Below, one piece after another: positions 1-9,279 of a stretch of 24,662 nucleotides of DNA. This DNA comes from Gnetum montanum. Its lineage: Eukaryota > Streptophyta > Gnetopsida > Gnetales > Gnetaceae. Each line of letters starts with the position of its first letter. Within the stretch, counting starts at the first letter, position 1. The notes beneath the pieces were generated by a model. That model was given only the letters and a program-made list of their open reading frames with translations, had not been told where the DNA came from and made no database searches. The position numbers and the translations under genes are program-made. The stretch covers positions 420,382 to 445,043 of the forward strand of contig MNCI01029550.1 in the NCBI GenBank assembly GCA_015680685.1, in the 5' to 3' direction.

Positions 1-60
1 GTGTGTGTGTGGGGGGCAGGTGGGGGGGCGTGGTGAGGGGGGGCAATCTGGGGGGCAGAG
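1..60 (+). repeat. GT microsatellite and G-rich tract with G-quadruplex potential
   Basis: The window opens with (GT)5, followed by four runs of six or seven G at 11-16, 22-28, 37-43 and 50-55, separated by loops of 5, 8 and 6 bases. The complement is C-rich and lies just downstream of the LINE ORF1 knuckle region, so if it was coding it would read as a proline-rich stretch. Seen directly; folding is inferred. Confidence 0.7.
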
Positions 61-140
61 GAGGTGGTGGTTGTGAGGTTAGCAGCAGAGGCTGGTTGGT
101 CGGACGGGGGGTGTAGTCGTCCCTTACGTCCCATGGTGAC

Positions 141-1214
141 CTAGTTGCCCCCCTCGAATAGCTGGCGAGCTTGGTCTCTTGGTCGCAACCTGCGAAATCG
201 ACATTCTACCTCCAAGTGTCCAGGCTTTCCACAACACCCGCATCCATTCGGCCGACCCGTCTGGTTGCCTGCGCCGTGCATCTTGTTGGTTTCCATGGCC
301 AGGTTCTCGAAGGTAACCTGGAGGGATTCCTCCCCCTTGGGAAGTTCCATTACGACCTCTTGGACGAGGTCGGTCGCCGAGAGGCTCCGCTAGACGCAAA
401 ACCGGGCAAAGCCCATCCTCTCCATCGACCGCATGACACGGTCGAAAGCAATGAAGTCGCCGAAATACCCCGCGACCTCCGTCAGGAACTCAAGGTTCCA
501 AAATTCCCATGGGATGCCAGCCACCTGTACCCAGACCGGGGCCCGGGTGAACAGGTTGGCCTCTTTGTGGGCCTCGGGGCACCACGGGGTCAAGGCGAGA
601 CCCCGGGCCCCATAGAACCATGGGCCTCTGAGCAAAACGGAGTCTCAGGCCTATAGGGAGGGGAGGATGAAAAGGAGGAAGTCCTCTGAAAGGCTCCGGA
701 CATCCACGTCCTCGATTTTCCATTGCTCCTTTGTCCATCGACGGATAATGTCTAGTCTCGGGTGGACCCCCCGGGATATGAATCGGCCTATGGGGCTTCG
801 TTCCATCATGCGAACACCCTCAGGAGAGGGGTGGTGAACGCGCAGACGCAGGGTGCGGTTGTTACGGGAATGGGCCGTTATGGCGCCATCAAGTTTCTCC
901 GTCCCTCGACCATTGGGGCCTTCGCCAGTAGGGGCGACACCGGTGGAAGCTCCGGCTATGGCGGTGGCCGCTGTTGCTGTTGTTGCTGCTGCTTTTGTTA
1001 TGGCTGCTGCTGTTGCTGTCGCTCTGGTCACGGTTATTGCCGCCGTGGCCGCTCCTGTCCCGGTGATTGCCACTGTGGCCGCTCCTGTCCCGGTTGTTGC
1101 CGCCGGGGTCGCTCCTGTTGCCGTCTTGGTTGCTCCTGTTGCCGTCGTGGTCGCTCCTGTTGCCGTCATGGTCGCTCCTGTTGCTGTCAGTATTGTGTTT
1201 GGCAGACCTAGCAC
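141..1214 (-). pseudogene. LINE (non-LTR retrotransposon) ORF1 remnant, DUF4283-like with CCHC zinc knuckle
   Basis: One minus-strand frame runs from 1214 to 141 and is broken by in-frame stops at 651-653 (TAG), 645-647 (TGA) and 390-392 (TAG). In order it encodes a Thr/Ala-rich repetitive region (about 1214-960), a linker ending in DVDVRSLSEDFLLF, a block with LLRGPWFYGARGLAL, then VWVQVAGIPWEFWN and FARFCV (about 635-393), and a knuckle CGCCGKPGHLEVEC at 242-201 with CX2CX4HX4C spacing. The 'GPW..' and 'VWVQ..PWEFW' blocks match what is known of DUF4283, the RNA-binding part of plant LINE ORF1 proteins, which is usually followed by such a knuckle. No ATG start is seen: a TAA lies just upstream of 1214. 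ORF2 (endonuclease/RT) would lie left of base 1. The family is fairly sure; the alanine/threonine-rich N-terminal part may not be original. Confidence 0.75.
1021..1194 (+). repeat. Tandem minisatellite, 30-bp then 21-bp units
   Basis: Three 30-bp units (1021-1050, 1051-1080, 1081-1110) are followed by four 21-bp units (1111-1131, 1132-1152, 1153-1173, 1174-1194). All start with GCTC or GCTCCTGT, and the 21-bp unit looks like a shortened 30-bp unit. Both lengths are multiples of three, so the array stays in frame with the minus-strand LINE ORF1, where it encodes repeats of the TATGAT kind. A GCT/GTT-rich stretch adjoins at 960-1020. Confidence 0.85.
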
Positions 1215-1251
1215 ATCAGGTGTTGGGCCCTTTTACCAAAGATCTTTGTAG

Positions 1252-1790
1252 GTATATTTTTTTGTGATTCTTTCTTATACTACCTAGTGTTTGACGTAAT
1301 ATTTGTATCCCATGAAGTAGTTCAAGATCTATTTTTAAATCAAGAAGTATTGGAGAAAAGGAACCAGTGAAATTGGCAATTAAATAAATCTCAAACTACT
1401 CAAACTATTCTATTAGTTGATTAGTGATCTCCTTGCTCAAGTCTCTTTTGGTTCAGATCACAGTTTCTAGGTTCCTCTATTCACCACGAACAAATAATCT
1501 GTAGGCTGTCATTATGCTTGCCAGTACTCTTGGGCTAGATTCATTGTTGTTATTCTGTTAAAGAATCCAAGTTTTGAAGCAAGAAACTTCAAATTTTGTT
1601 TTTAATGGAGTTATCAAATATATTTATCATTATCTATCACAACTTGGATACCTCGTAGTGTGTAGTTATTCAATCAAACTGATAGGTACAGCATGGGATG
1701 CAATAGAGAAAGTTGTTGCCGTGAGTTTGACATCATGAATGGAAGGGAGTAGCCAAGTAAATAGAGAGGAGCTATCATCAAAGACTCAAC
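1252..1790. other. AT-rich DNA, nothing recognised
   Basis: No long ORF, no tandem repeat and no motif that I recognise. It may be the flank into which the LINE inserted. Confidence 0.5.
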
Positions 1791-2240
1791 AAGACAGTTG
1801 GGAGAAGGTCAAAATCATGAATCTACAATTTTGGAAGATAGGAACTATTTCTTCGTGGCTGGAAGAAAATTCCTTGCTCAAGTATGAAGACGCTGCTGCA
1901 CACTAATATTGAAACTAGCTTCATTTTGTAGAGTATCAAACAATTATGGATGAAAAACAAAGTGAAAACACAACCTTCATGGAGAAAATCAGTGAATGGG
2001 AGAAGAAGTTAAAAGATAAATTAAGGTATAGAACAGTCAAGTGGAAGAGTGTGACAAACAACTTTGTGAAAACAATCAGCAGTTGAAGTAACAGAGGTCG
2101 GAATGGAAAAGGTAAAGAACAAAAACTGCTAAAGCAAATCTAGGATCTTCAAAAGAAAAATCATGACCTACAACAGGAATAGTTACAGCTGCAGGGCGAG
2201 GTTCAACGTCTAGAAATTAACTTACAAGATTTATTTATTG
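1790..2240 (+). pseudogene. Degraded coiled-coil-like coding remnant, family unknown
   Basis: Short plus-strand reading stretches with strongly helical, charged content follow one another with stops and shifts between them. One from 1948 contains KISEWEKKLKDKL. Another around 2130-2230 contains DLQKKNHDLQQE, a stop, then LQLQGEVQRLEINLQDL. The Leu/Gln/Glu/Lys spacing suggests heptads of a coiled coil, as in kinesin tails or other cytoskeletal or nuclear filament proteins. I do not recognise the family. It could be a processed pseudogene or decayed exons of a host gene. Chance cannot be excluded, because the region is purine-rich on this strand. Confidence 0.3.
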
Positions 2241-2641
2241 TGTGTTTCCTCATCACCCGCTAAAGATGATTCTGAGGAGACCACAAGTGATCGTCCCTCA
2301 TGATTTAGAGATATAAAAATTTTAGGAGAACTGGGGGACATGAAATCCAGTGTATTTGCAGCTGCTGCTACAATTGATCAACTGTTGAATGCAAGTGTCA
2401 TAAAAAAAGAACTTAATAAAGTTCTGTTTTCCTTTTGTGATCATGAACAACTTTCTTCATATTTCAGATTTGTTTTATTTGGATGTTTTCAATCATGAAC
2501 TTGATTTTGTACTGGGAGGGGAGCATTGTGAATGATCTGTTGTATGAATACATCGTGATTGGCTATCAAGGCATGTTCATGTAAGAAACAACATTAAGAT
2601 GAAAGTTTTTTCAAGAAATCAATATATTGATTAATAAAACT

Positions 2642-2662
2642 TGCTTGAAGGGGAGTGTTAGT
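2642..2662 (+). other. Possible copia-type polypurine tract and LTR start
   Basis: A purine tract GAAGGGGAG is followed directly by TGTTAGTGTCC at about 2656. This is the usual arrangement of a Ty1/copia polypurine tract and 3' LTR start. No copia protein is readable upstream and I could not find the matching LTR end, so this is a weak call. Confidence 0.25.
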
Positions 2663-3900
2663 GTCCTAGATAAGACTGACACTAGAAAGAGCAATCAAAT
2701 GTTTACTAATCATTTACAAATTTTGTTAATTGGATAAATTAGTGTCTGTGAACCATTCAACAAAGATTTGTGCTTGTTCATGACTTACTTCATGATGACT
2801 ATGAGGTATAGGAGAAGTGGAAGTTTGAACACACATTCTTATACACATGATGCACATAAGAAGACATGGAATTGTGAGAAGGAAGATGAGAAACTCATGG
2901 AAGTTGTATAATGTTGAAAGAAAGTGAAGTTACAGAATTTTAGATTAAAAAACACCAAAACATTCAAAGGTATCACGAAAATATGAATATGAAGATATAA
3001 AGCTTTGTACCATCCATAGCTATGAAGCATAAAGTAATGAAAGAATGTAAGAGGTTTGTAATGATCTGAAGACATTTCAAATATGTCCCGTGTACCAGAG
3101 ACCAATGCCAGGAGACATGCATTCAACTCTGGGAATTATTAATTGTTTTATTTGATGAAGAAGGTGGATCCTGTGAGAATTCTAATGAACTCATGAAGAA
3201 GTTGAGTGTTAGAAGAAGAAACATTGAAGGTTCATGATGAAGTGTTAAAACAAGTTCTGCTGGTGTAGTAAATATGCTATAATCCTTAATTGAGTTTATA
3301 ATGTGTGTACACAGTATTTTGAATGGTATAATATTGGTTGAATAAGCCATTTGTGATAATGAGTTTGTCTTGAATAATGCAGTTACACATTGCTTAAAGA
3401 AACAAATTAAAGTTATAAGCTGTTTAAGATCTAATTTTTTTAGATCAGAGATTGTAAATTTCTACTGAGCATACTCGCACATGGTAGTTCACTCTTACCG
3501 AATAATAACCAATGGAGATGACATTAGTGAAGGATCATGACCATCAACTCAAGTTACCATATTAATAAGATACTTTTACATTATCATGTCATCATATTCA
3601 TATACCATACCATGACAACAGTCTTGGGGCGTATGCCTAGTTATATGGTGAAAATCTGTTTATGACAATCTTTGATAAAGGATTCACCATACATGGATGG
3701 TCTGACTCCTATTTATTTTGTGCTTAACATTGAGCAAACAAAGGAGCTGTATGCAGTCTTAATCATTCTACCATCATAACTTTATGGTGGTTCTAAGCAA
3801 GCATTGTGCAGACACTCATGACATTTAACATGAAAATGATTCACCATGATAATTTGAAGATGCACTAAAGGAATTCCCAGTCACTTACATGCTAGAATAA
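2663..3900. other. AT-rich DNA, no supported gene
   Basis: Apparent minus-strand reading frames at 2839-3126 and 3123-3350 have skewed AT-driven composition (Phe, Leu, Ser, His) and no motif, so I treat them as chance. If the polypurine call just upstream is right, part of this stretch is an LTR. Confidence 0.4.
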
Positions 3901-3903
3901 CAT

Positions 3904-4075
3904 TGAGGTGTTAGTCTAGTGGTAAGACTTTTGATTTAGAAATCCCAAGTTATGGGTTCAATTTCAATGGGTAGCACTGACTTATAAAGTTCTACTTATG
4001 TTCTAGAAAAGTTTTGTGTTGGCTGTATGTCTTGGGGGCATATATAGTCATCTAGCTCCGGTTCTGATACATATT
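3904..4075 (+). mobile_element. tRNA-derived SINE-like unit
   Basis: An A-box-like TTAGTCTAGTGGTAAGA starts at 3911 and a B-box-like GGTTCAATTTC lies at 3955-3965. The 44-nt spacing equals that in tRNA genes. The bases between do not fold as a clear functional tRNA and the 3' half lacks a good acceptor pairing, so this is a pol III promoter remnant rather than a tRNA gene. A non-tRNA body follows to an AT-rich end near 4075-4090. Boundaries are approximate. Confidence 0.5.
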
Positions 4076-4204
4076 ATAATACAAATAATATGATGAAATA
4101 GATGCACAGGGTTTGCTCATCAAATGATCACAATTGGAACAATTGGAAACAGTAACATAGAGATAGACTAGATTAGCATCTTGATGATTTACTACAATGT
4201 ATAT

Positions 4205-4305
4205 TTTTCTAGTGCCCTAAGTGGCATAAAACTCTTGGGATTGAACTTGTGACTTGCATACCACAAGCCACATGCTTTAACCAAGTGAACTAGCTCACTA
4301 ACATT
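4205..4305 (-). mobile_element. Second tRNA-derived SINE-like unit, opposite orientation
   Basis: On the minus strand, TAGTTCACTTGG (plus 4281-4292) resembles an A box and AAGTTCAATCCC (plus 4238-4249) a B box, with about 43 nt between their starts. No intact tRNA cloverleaf is evident. It lies about 200 bp from the unit at 3904 and points towards it. The body sequence differs, so the two may be different SINE families. Confidence 0.45.
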
Positions 4306-4309
4306 TATT

Positions 4310-4860
4310 TGGTCAAATAATATGAAATTTGGTGAATATGGTTTATGCTAGAAGGATAAGGTTGAAAATCAACTATTTTCAATATCCTTATTCTATTTTG
4401 GCACAGGTGTCACTTCCATGACAGCTAACTGTCGGATTTGTTTTGATTCTTATTACTATGCTAACTAAGATATTAGTAACATATTTTGTTTCTGTGGAAC
4501 AAAAAAGGGGGTTGGCAGCTGATTATTTGGATACAATGCAATGCCTTCTTAATATGCTGTGAATGCCAATTTTAAATATCATGTTTTTGCTTTCTTGCGT
4601 GAGAGGTTTTCCCCATTTTTAGCCGTTTCACTGCATTTTCTTTAGCAATCATGGTTGCCATTAGGAAACCATTTGTTTCCCATACAAGGTTTATTTTTTC
4701 TTCTAGTTAAATATGTGGACTTTGCAACTCTTTTTGCTTAGTTTTGTCCGTTTGTCTATTACCTCAAGCATATCAGAAGTATACATGATATTCAATATAG
4801 TATTTGAGGGATTTTAAATAGTAAAGATAACATAGCTTTAATGTTTCTAACTTGCTCTAC
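4310..4860. other. AT-rich DNA, possibly intronic
   Basis: No ORF or repeat stands out. It ends in a pyrimidine-rich run and CTCTACAG, which could be a 3' splice site for the exon-like island that follows. Confidence 0.3.
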
Positions 4861-4862
4861 AG

Positions 4863-4967
4863 ATTATTGATGGAATCCCACGCTTGGTGCCAATGGATGG
4901 CCAAATACTGGAGACAAATGATACAGTAGAAGTTGCTGCCCAAAGCAGCAGTGATGCTAAAGAGTGA
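4863..4967 (+). pseudogene. Exon-like coding island 1, unknown product
   Basis: After a splice-acceptor-like CTCTACAG (ending at 4862) the phase-0 frame reads 34 codons, starting IIDGIPRLVPMDGQIL and ending in SSSDAKE, then TGA at 4965-4967. The composition is balanced and protein-like, unlike the surrounding AT-rich frames. It could be a terminal exon, or an internal exon ending at a GT within it (for example 4951). I do not recognise the protein. It may belong with the island at 5147. Confidence 0.3.
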
Positions 4968-5146
4968 TGGCATGAAGTTTGCATACTGTTTGTTCCTTCA
5001 AAATTGTGATAGAGATTTTTTCAGGGAAAAGAAAAAGGAAAAAGTGAAAGAAAAAGAAATGTCAGAGATATCCTATCATGGGATACAATCACGCTATCAA
5101 ATTTCATTTGAGTCTTCTTTCTTAGTAATGCATGTTTCTTTCACAG

Positions 5147-5245
5147 CAGACTGCAAGTTTAACAATCAAGGCAGATGTATTTGCTTTCGATGTATTCTTC
5201 ACGGATGATGTTCCAAACTCTAGAAAGTGCCACGTCATCCGAAAG
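5147..5245 (+). pseudogene. Exon-like coding island 2, unknown product
   Basis: It is bounded by a pyrimidine tract and TTTCTTTCACAG (ending at 5146) and by AAG|GTGTGA (GT at 5246-5247). It is 99 bp, exactly 33 codons in phase 0. The reading includes LTIKADVFAFDVFFTDDVPN, which has normal protein composition. Both flanks resemble plant splice sites. It may be a surviving exon of a decayed or very large-intron host gene. Family not recognised; a chance ORF is possible. Confidence 0.3.
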
Positions 5246-5251
5246 GTGTGA

Positions 5252-6294
5252 TTGTATTTATTAAGGTTGGTTTCATCATCAGGGTGCCTTTAACACATTT
5301 ATATGGGCTGACTATTGATTGAGGCTGTTTTATTATTTTGAATCTTCTCCTGCAGAGTATGGGTTATACGGTTTGGTTTAGGTTAAATTAACAGTTTGCC
5401 TTTATTTCAAATCCAAGACTTAGATCTTCTTTTATGATGTGATCATTCATCATTATCCTTGTTTTATCTTAATGGTGTAGGAATGCACTCTTGTTCGCTC
5501 TAAATTTTTTCATTTATGAAATTGAAATTTTATTATGTTGGTGGACCTTTTGGATTTATTAGACAGTAAAAATCTACATATTATGAGTTTTGAAAACATA
5601 ATTAAGAAAATTACTAAGTATTCTTGGTAATATTTGGAATAAATTAACCATATTTGTAATTGTAATATCCTATTTATGTCTACTGTGCTCCAATGTAGGA
5701 CATTGCGAGAAAATGTGGTACTCATCTTTAGTGCTATTTGTATTGTACAATCAACATATTTGTTCTTTACGAAGAATTTTATGTCATCTATTGGTTTCGA
5801 CTCTTGGATGATGAGATCTAATTCATGCTCCACTAATTATGCATTGTAACAGATGAGGAATAGCTGTAGATAAGTAATTTTCCTTTGAATTAAAGCATCC
5901 CTTGATACTATTCCAGTAGAAATGTGTTTTACCTTCTTTCTTTAACTAAAGTTTTTTTTTTTTATACATTGCTTGTTTTGTTAGGATCAAAATAGAGAAT
6001 GTACTCTTGAATATTCCATTTATTAAGCCATAAAACTCTTACATGAATCATGTCTTACCTAGTATGTTTTGCCTACATACTTGCCATTCATGCAACTTTG
6101 CATGATGCATAACAAAATCCAACACTTTAAAATCAAAATGGCCCCTTGCTTGTGAGTGGATTACATGCACTTGGGATTCCATTGTCACTAACCTAGATAG
6201 GGCACAAGTATCAGCTTTGACCTTGTTGCTTCACCACTTCCAAACTCAAGTCACCCTCTTACAAATGCATGAACTACTTCCACATTGATGTGCC
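5252..6294. other. AT-rich DNA, no supported gene
   Basis: Nothing recognised. The minus-strand frame at 5510-5833 is AT-driven and lacks motifs. From about 6110 the base composition becomes more balanced and the sequence continues on the far side of the solo LTR (from 7289), showing that these were once adjacent. Confidence 0.4.
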
Positions 6295-6343
6295 CACTGT
6301 AATCAATCACAACCTCTTTTAATGAACAACGTGCCCACCCATC
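6295..6343 (+). repeat. 49-bp direct repeat, left copy
   Basis: This begins CACTGTAATCAATCACAACC and matches 7240-7288 with two differences. The two copies lie on either side of the solo LTR. The best reading is an older tandem duplication of host DNA whose second copy later received the LTR, because the LTR is also flanked by a separate 5-bp CACTG repeat. Confidence 0.9.
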
Positions 6344-6891
6344 CACTGTGACGAGTGGCGAGGTACCCCTACGCTCAACCATACGAATACGAGCGTTACA
6401 CACACGATCCGGTTGAACTCCGCAGATGGACTAGTTGTGGCACTTAGATAGTTAGCCTTAGGTCGTAGTTCGCTATCTTCCCACCTGGACTAGTATTATC
6501 TTTGTCATGTATGGTTTAGTCGATAATGAGGTGTATGATGTGTTCTAACCTAATGTTACTCCTGAAGGTAATGGAAAATAAGATTAACTAAGCTAGGAGG
6601 AAAAGGGTAAGAGAATCTAAACTAGCCTAAGTGCGATGAGCATCCGTTCCTTGATTATCCGTACACATCTTGGACTTCGTGCACGACTACTATTGGGATT
6701 ACCAAGCACAGATCCCAGGTACACTACTGGGTTACCAAGTAGTCACACTTAAATGCTCGTAATCAAGTCGTACTCATTCCACGTTTTAACATGAGTTTAA
6801 GGGTGAGAGAGACTAATTAGGAAAGCAGTAAACAACAATTAAATAAATAAATAAACAAAGTGAATGCTGCAATGATGAAGTAATCTCGATC

Positions 6892-6897
6892 TTTATT
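6892..6897 (-). terminator. Poly(A) signal of family-A LTR copy 1
   Basis: AATAAA on minus, about 175 bp downstream of the LTR TATA box. The same signal is at 8455-8450 in copy 2 and is missing from copy 3, where an N marks a gap-like deletion. Confidence 0.6.
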
Positions 6898-7069
6898 GCC
6901 AGTCATGTGTGTGTCCAAGTACGTCACACTCGAATAAAGGATGCCGTACAATTACATTCACTACATTGTGGGCATACACTGGAAAATATTCTAACTCTAG
7001 AGGGATAAAACTGCCATAGTCTAGCTACAATCTAAATCTAAAATTGAGAAACAAGGGAGAGCTGCCTCT

Positions 7070-7077
7070 TATTTATA
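7070..7077 (-). promoter_or_regulatory. TATA box of family-A LTR copy 1
   Basis: TATAAATAAGAGG on minus, conserved in all three family-A copies (also 8630-8623 and 19804-19797). It lies immediately downstream of the GATATC palindrome cluster. Confidence 0.7.
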
Positions 7078-7096
7078 GAACTAGCGACGGGCTGCG

Positions 7097-7215
7097 ATAT
7101 CGTGTATGCGATATTGCTGCGTGGCTAATGTGATATCATGGCTACGATATTGTGTACGCGATATTGTGGCCCATGGGATATTACGGTAGTGATATCACAG
7201 CCACTGTGATATCAC
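7097..7215 (-). promoter_or_regulatory. GATATC palindrome cluster in U3, copy 1
   Basis: At least eight GATATC or one-base variants lie within 120 bp, often as CGATATCG-type pairs separated by a TATGC or TACGC centre. Two consecutive GTGATATCACAG units end the array. It sits just upstream of the minus-strand TATA box, the position of LTR enhancers. Function inferred. Confidence 0.65.
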
Positions 7216-7239
7216 AGCCAGCAAATTCATGACTCATTA

Positions 7240-7288
7240 CACTGCAATCAATCACAATCTCTTTTAATGAACAACGTGCCCACCCATC
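7240..7288 (+). repeat. 49-bp direct repeat, right copy
   Basis: Partner of 6295-6343. Its first five bases (CACTG) also serve as the right target-site duplication of the solo LTR. Confidence 0.9.
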
Positions 7289-7709
7289 ATTTCCAATTAG
7301 AAGAGATTACCATTGGATATAAGATAAGAGAAAAAGACTAACATTACTTCATATACCATTCAACAAACAATACACTACCTAAGCTTTAGAAGCTCTTTGT
7401 TACTTTATGCGTTCAAATGTTGTTATGGCTACTTCAACAAGATGCCATTTGACATGGCTAAAGCTGCAAAGGTGAGATGTCTAAGTATTGAGCATTTGCT
7501 CCGTTTGTATCATTGCTCAAGAGATGACACATCACCTATTTAATCAATGTCATTAACTCATGCTTGATACCCAAATTCAAAATCTAAGTTTCATAACACC
7601 AAATCTTTCACATGACCTGCATGCAAATCCACTTGCTAGTGGTTGCCACATTAATGCATGACATTGCATCTACTATTAGGGCATTTGAAAACATTAAAAA
7701 AAAAAAATC
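7289..7709. other. Host-like flank, nothing recognised
   Basis: Continuation of the sequence left of the solo LTR. No clear ORF or repeat apart from a poly(A) run at about 7697-7708. Confidence 0.4.
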
Positions 7710-7910
7710 TTATTTAAGAACTCCATATGTATTCAACTTGTCATCCTTGCTTGATGCATTCTTTTCTCTACTCCATATTGTAGCTCTATCATTTGCAAGT
7801 TTGATCTTGCATATCCTCCTATGACCCAACAAGTCATCCACCACAAGCCTATTGACACTATTGATTTGTGCATCATTGAGGCCTAGCACAACATTTGTTG
7901 GCAAGGTTGG
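7710..7910 (-). pseudogene. Open minus-strand coding fragment cut by an LTR insertion
   Basis: A minus-strand frame is open for 66 codons from the edge of the family-A LTR (7910) to a TAA at 7712-7710. It includes TNVVLGLNDAQINSVNRLVV and later SREKNASSKDDKLNTYG. Composition is that of a soluble protein. The true start would lie on the other side of the LTR. I do not recognise the family. It may be an exon or an older element's ORF. Confidence 0.25.
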
Positions 7911-8726
7911 TGATGAGCGGCGAGGTACCCTTACGCTCAACCATACAAATACGAGCGTTTCCCGCACAATCTGGTCGAATTCCAAGGACTAAGTGCCTAT
8001 GCGCTTTTGTGGAACAATAACGGGTTGATTAATCATTGTCTTCCCAAACTTGTATGTCACGGTTGTATGGTTAAGTAAGCTTGAGGCATATGATTTTTAT
8101 GTGTTTTATATCCTGTGCTAATAAGGAGGGAAGAGAGAGATAACTAAGTAACTAATCTAATTTAACTATTCATTAACTAAGTTCTAAGTACTCCTAACAC
8201 CAGTATTTGTTCCCACTTGCCGTACACATCCTGAACCAGTGCAATGTTGCTGGGATTACCAAATGCTAATTGTTACTGGGTTACCAAGCGCTACACGCAT
8301 GCTCGAAGTCGTCGTACTGAGTGTATTTAACTAAGAGAGTTGTAGGGTGAGAGAAATCATTAATTAACTACGAAAGCATTAATCATTAAATAATAATTAA
8401 CGCTAATTAATCTATTCTGTATGTTGCAAGGTTTATCATAAAGTTCATCTTTATTACTGTACACAAAGTGTGCTTAGGTACACAATGCTTAAATAAAGAT
8501 CCGTTCACTCTATGACTCCTACTGCGGGCATGCAAAAATAATTCTAACTTTGGGGGAAGAAATTGGCAAGAGTCTGGCTAAAGGACTAACTTCTAATTGT
8601 GGAAACCAAAGGTGTTGCCTCTTATTTATAGATAATGAGATAGGCCACGATATTAGGTATCTGATATTGCATGGTCGATCCGATATCGTAGACGCGATAT
8701 CGTGGACACGATATCATAGTTCATCA
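7911..8726 (-). mobile_element. Family-A LTR, copy 2 (816 bp)
   Basis: Runs from TGATGAGCGGCGAGGTACCC to TCATCA, giving the 6-bp terminal inverted repeat TGATGA/TCATCA. It contains the GGGTTACCAAG block, AATAAA on minus at 8455-8450, TATAAATA on minus at 8630-8623 and a GATATC cluster at 8641-8715. It is followed on the right by polypurine-type sequence (read on minus), so it is the 3' LTR of a minus-strand element. It is about 70-75% similar to copies 1 and 3 by eye. Confidence 0.8.
8641..8715 (-). promoter_or_regulatory. GATATC palindrome cluster in U3, copy 2
   Basis: Includes CGATATCG at 8681-8688 and 8696-8703, ACGATATCAT just after, and degraded GATATT forms nearer the TATA box. Confidence 0.6.
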
Positions 8727-8830
8727 TACCCCCATGATTGAATGAAAACTCATCCTCGAGTTCCTTACAAAATATTGGGAAGGTATGGGATTATTGACTA
8801 AATGACTATTGACGATGGAATGGGATGACT
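8727..8830 (-). mobile_element. Polypurine tract and 3' internal remnant next to LTR copy 2
   Basis: On minus this reads TTCAATCATGGGGGTA immediately before the LTR. The block GGTATGGGATTATTGACTAA (8783-8802) matches one at the same place beside copy 3 (about 20009-20028), proving a shared internal region. Further right the similarity is lost. Confidence 0.65.
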
Positions 8831-9279
8831 GACTCAACGTGCCCAGTGAACGGACTAACAATACAATATATAATAACATTAGTGTTCATGACCACCAAAG
8901 TGAACACTGTACATAAATGACATCCAGCCTTATTGGCAGTTGAAAGAGAAGAAGGAGAGAGAGAGAGAGAAAAGAATAAGACATGTTGCTGCTGATGCCA
9001 AAATTACGCCTGTCGTTGTTCATCCATAGCCACGCCACCAATCTTGCTCCTTTCGTAAATGTTCTAATTACGGTCCATCCTGAGTGCATCCTCTAGGCCC
9101 AGTCCATTGTTGTATGATTGCCATCTACACATACAACACAATCACAAATGAGCGAGGGTAGATAAATCATAATGTACTTGATACCTTGCCTCGATGTGAA
9201 GTGCATTAGCTGAGTTGTGGTTATGGCAGATACTGGTTTTGGAGTTTTAACACTGGTGACTACCTAAGGTGTAAGGGTT
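8831..9279. other. Unassigned sequence with a GA microsatellite
   Basis: Contains a (GA)n run at about 8951-8972. It may be internal DNA of the copy-2 element, but no protein is readable. The rest is unassigned. Confidence 0.4.

Larger units (their letters stand above)
6349..7239 (-). mobile_element. Solo LTR, family A, copy 1 (891 bp)
   Basis: The LTR lies between CACTG at 6344-6348 and CACTG at 7240-7244, a 5-bp target duplication. It starts TGACGAG and ends CTCATTA on plus; the other copies run TGATGAG to TCATCA, so the terminal CA seems to have become TA. Orientation follows from its signals: on the minus strand come the GATATC palindromes, then TATAAATA (7077-7070), then AATAAA (6897-6892), which is the order U3, TATA, poly(A). 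No internal sequence remains, so the element was lost by LTR-LTR recombination. It shares the blocks CGAGGTACCC, GACTAGTTGTGG and GGGTTACCAAG with family-A copies at 7911 and 19094. Confidence 0.85.

Noticed and set aside
762-1251. Plus-strand Cys- or Val/Ala-rich reading frames over the repeat
   Set aside because: They are shadows of the in-frame minisatellite; the other strand carries the recognisable LINE ORF1 frame.
2839-3350. Minus-strand Phe/Leu-rich frames that look like membrane proteins
   Set aside because: AT-driven composition and no motif or neighbouring exon; chance is the simpler reading.
3904-3975. A functional tRNA gene
   Set aside because: A and B boxes are present but the arms do not pair into a clear cloverleaf and the B box deviates (GGTTCAATTTC).
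6349-7239. A MITE or Helitron as explanation for copy 1
   Set aside because: TATA, poly(A) signal, TG start, 5-bp target duplication and polypurine tract beside the sister copies all indicate an LTR.
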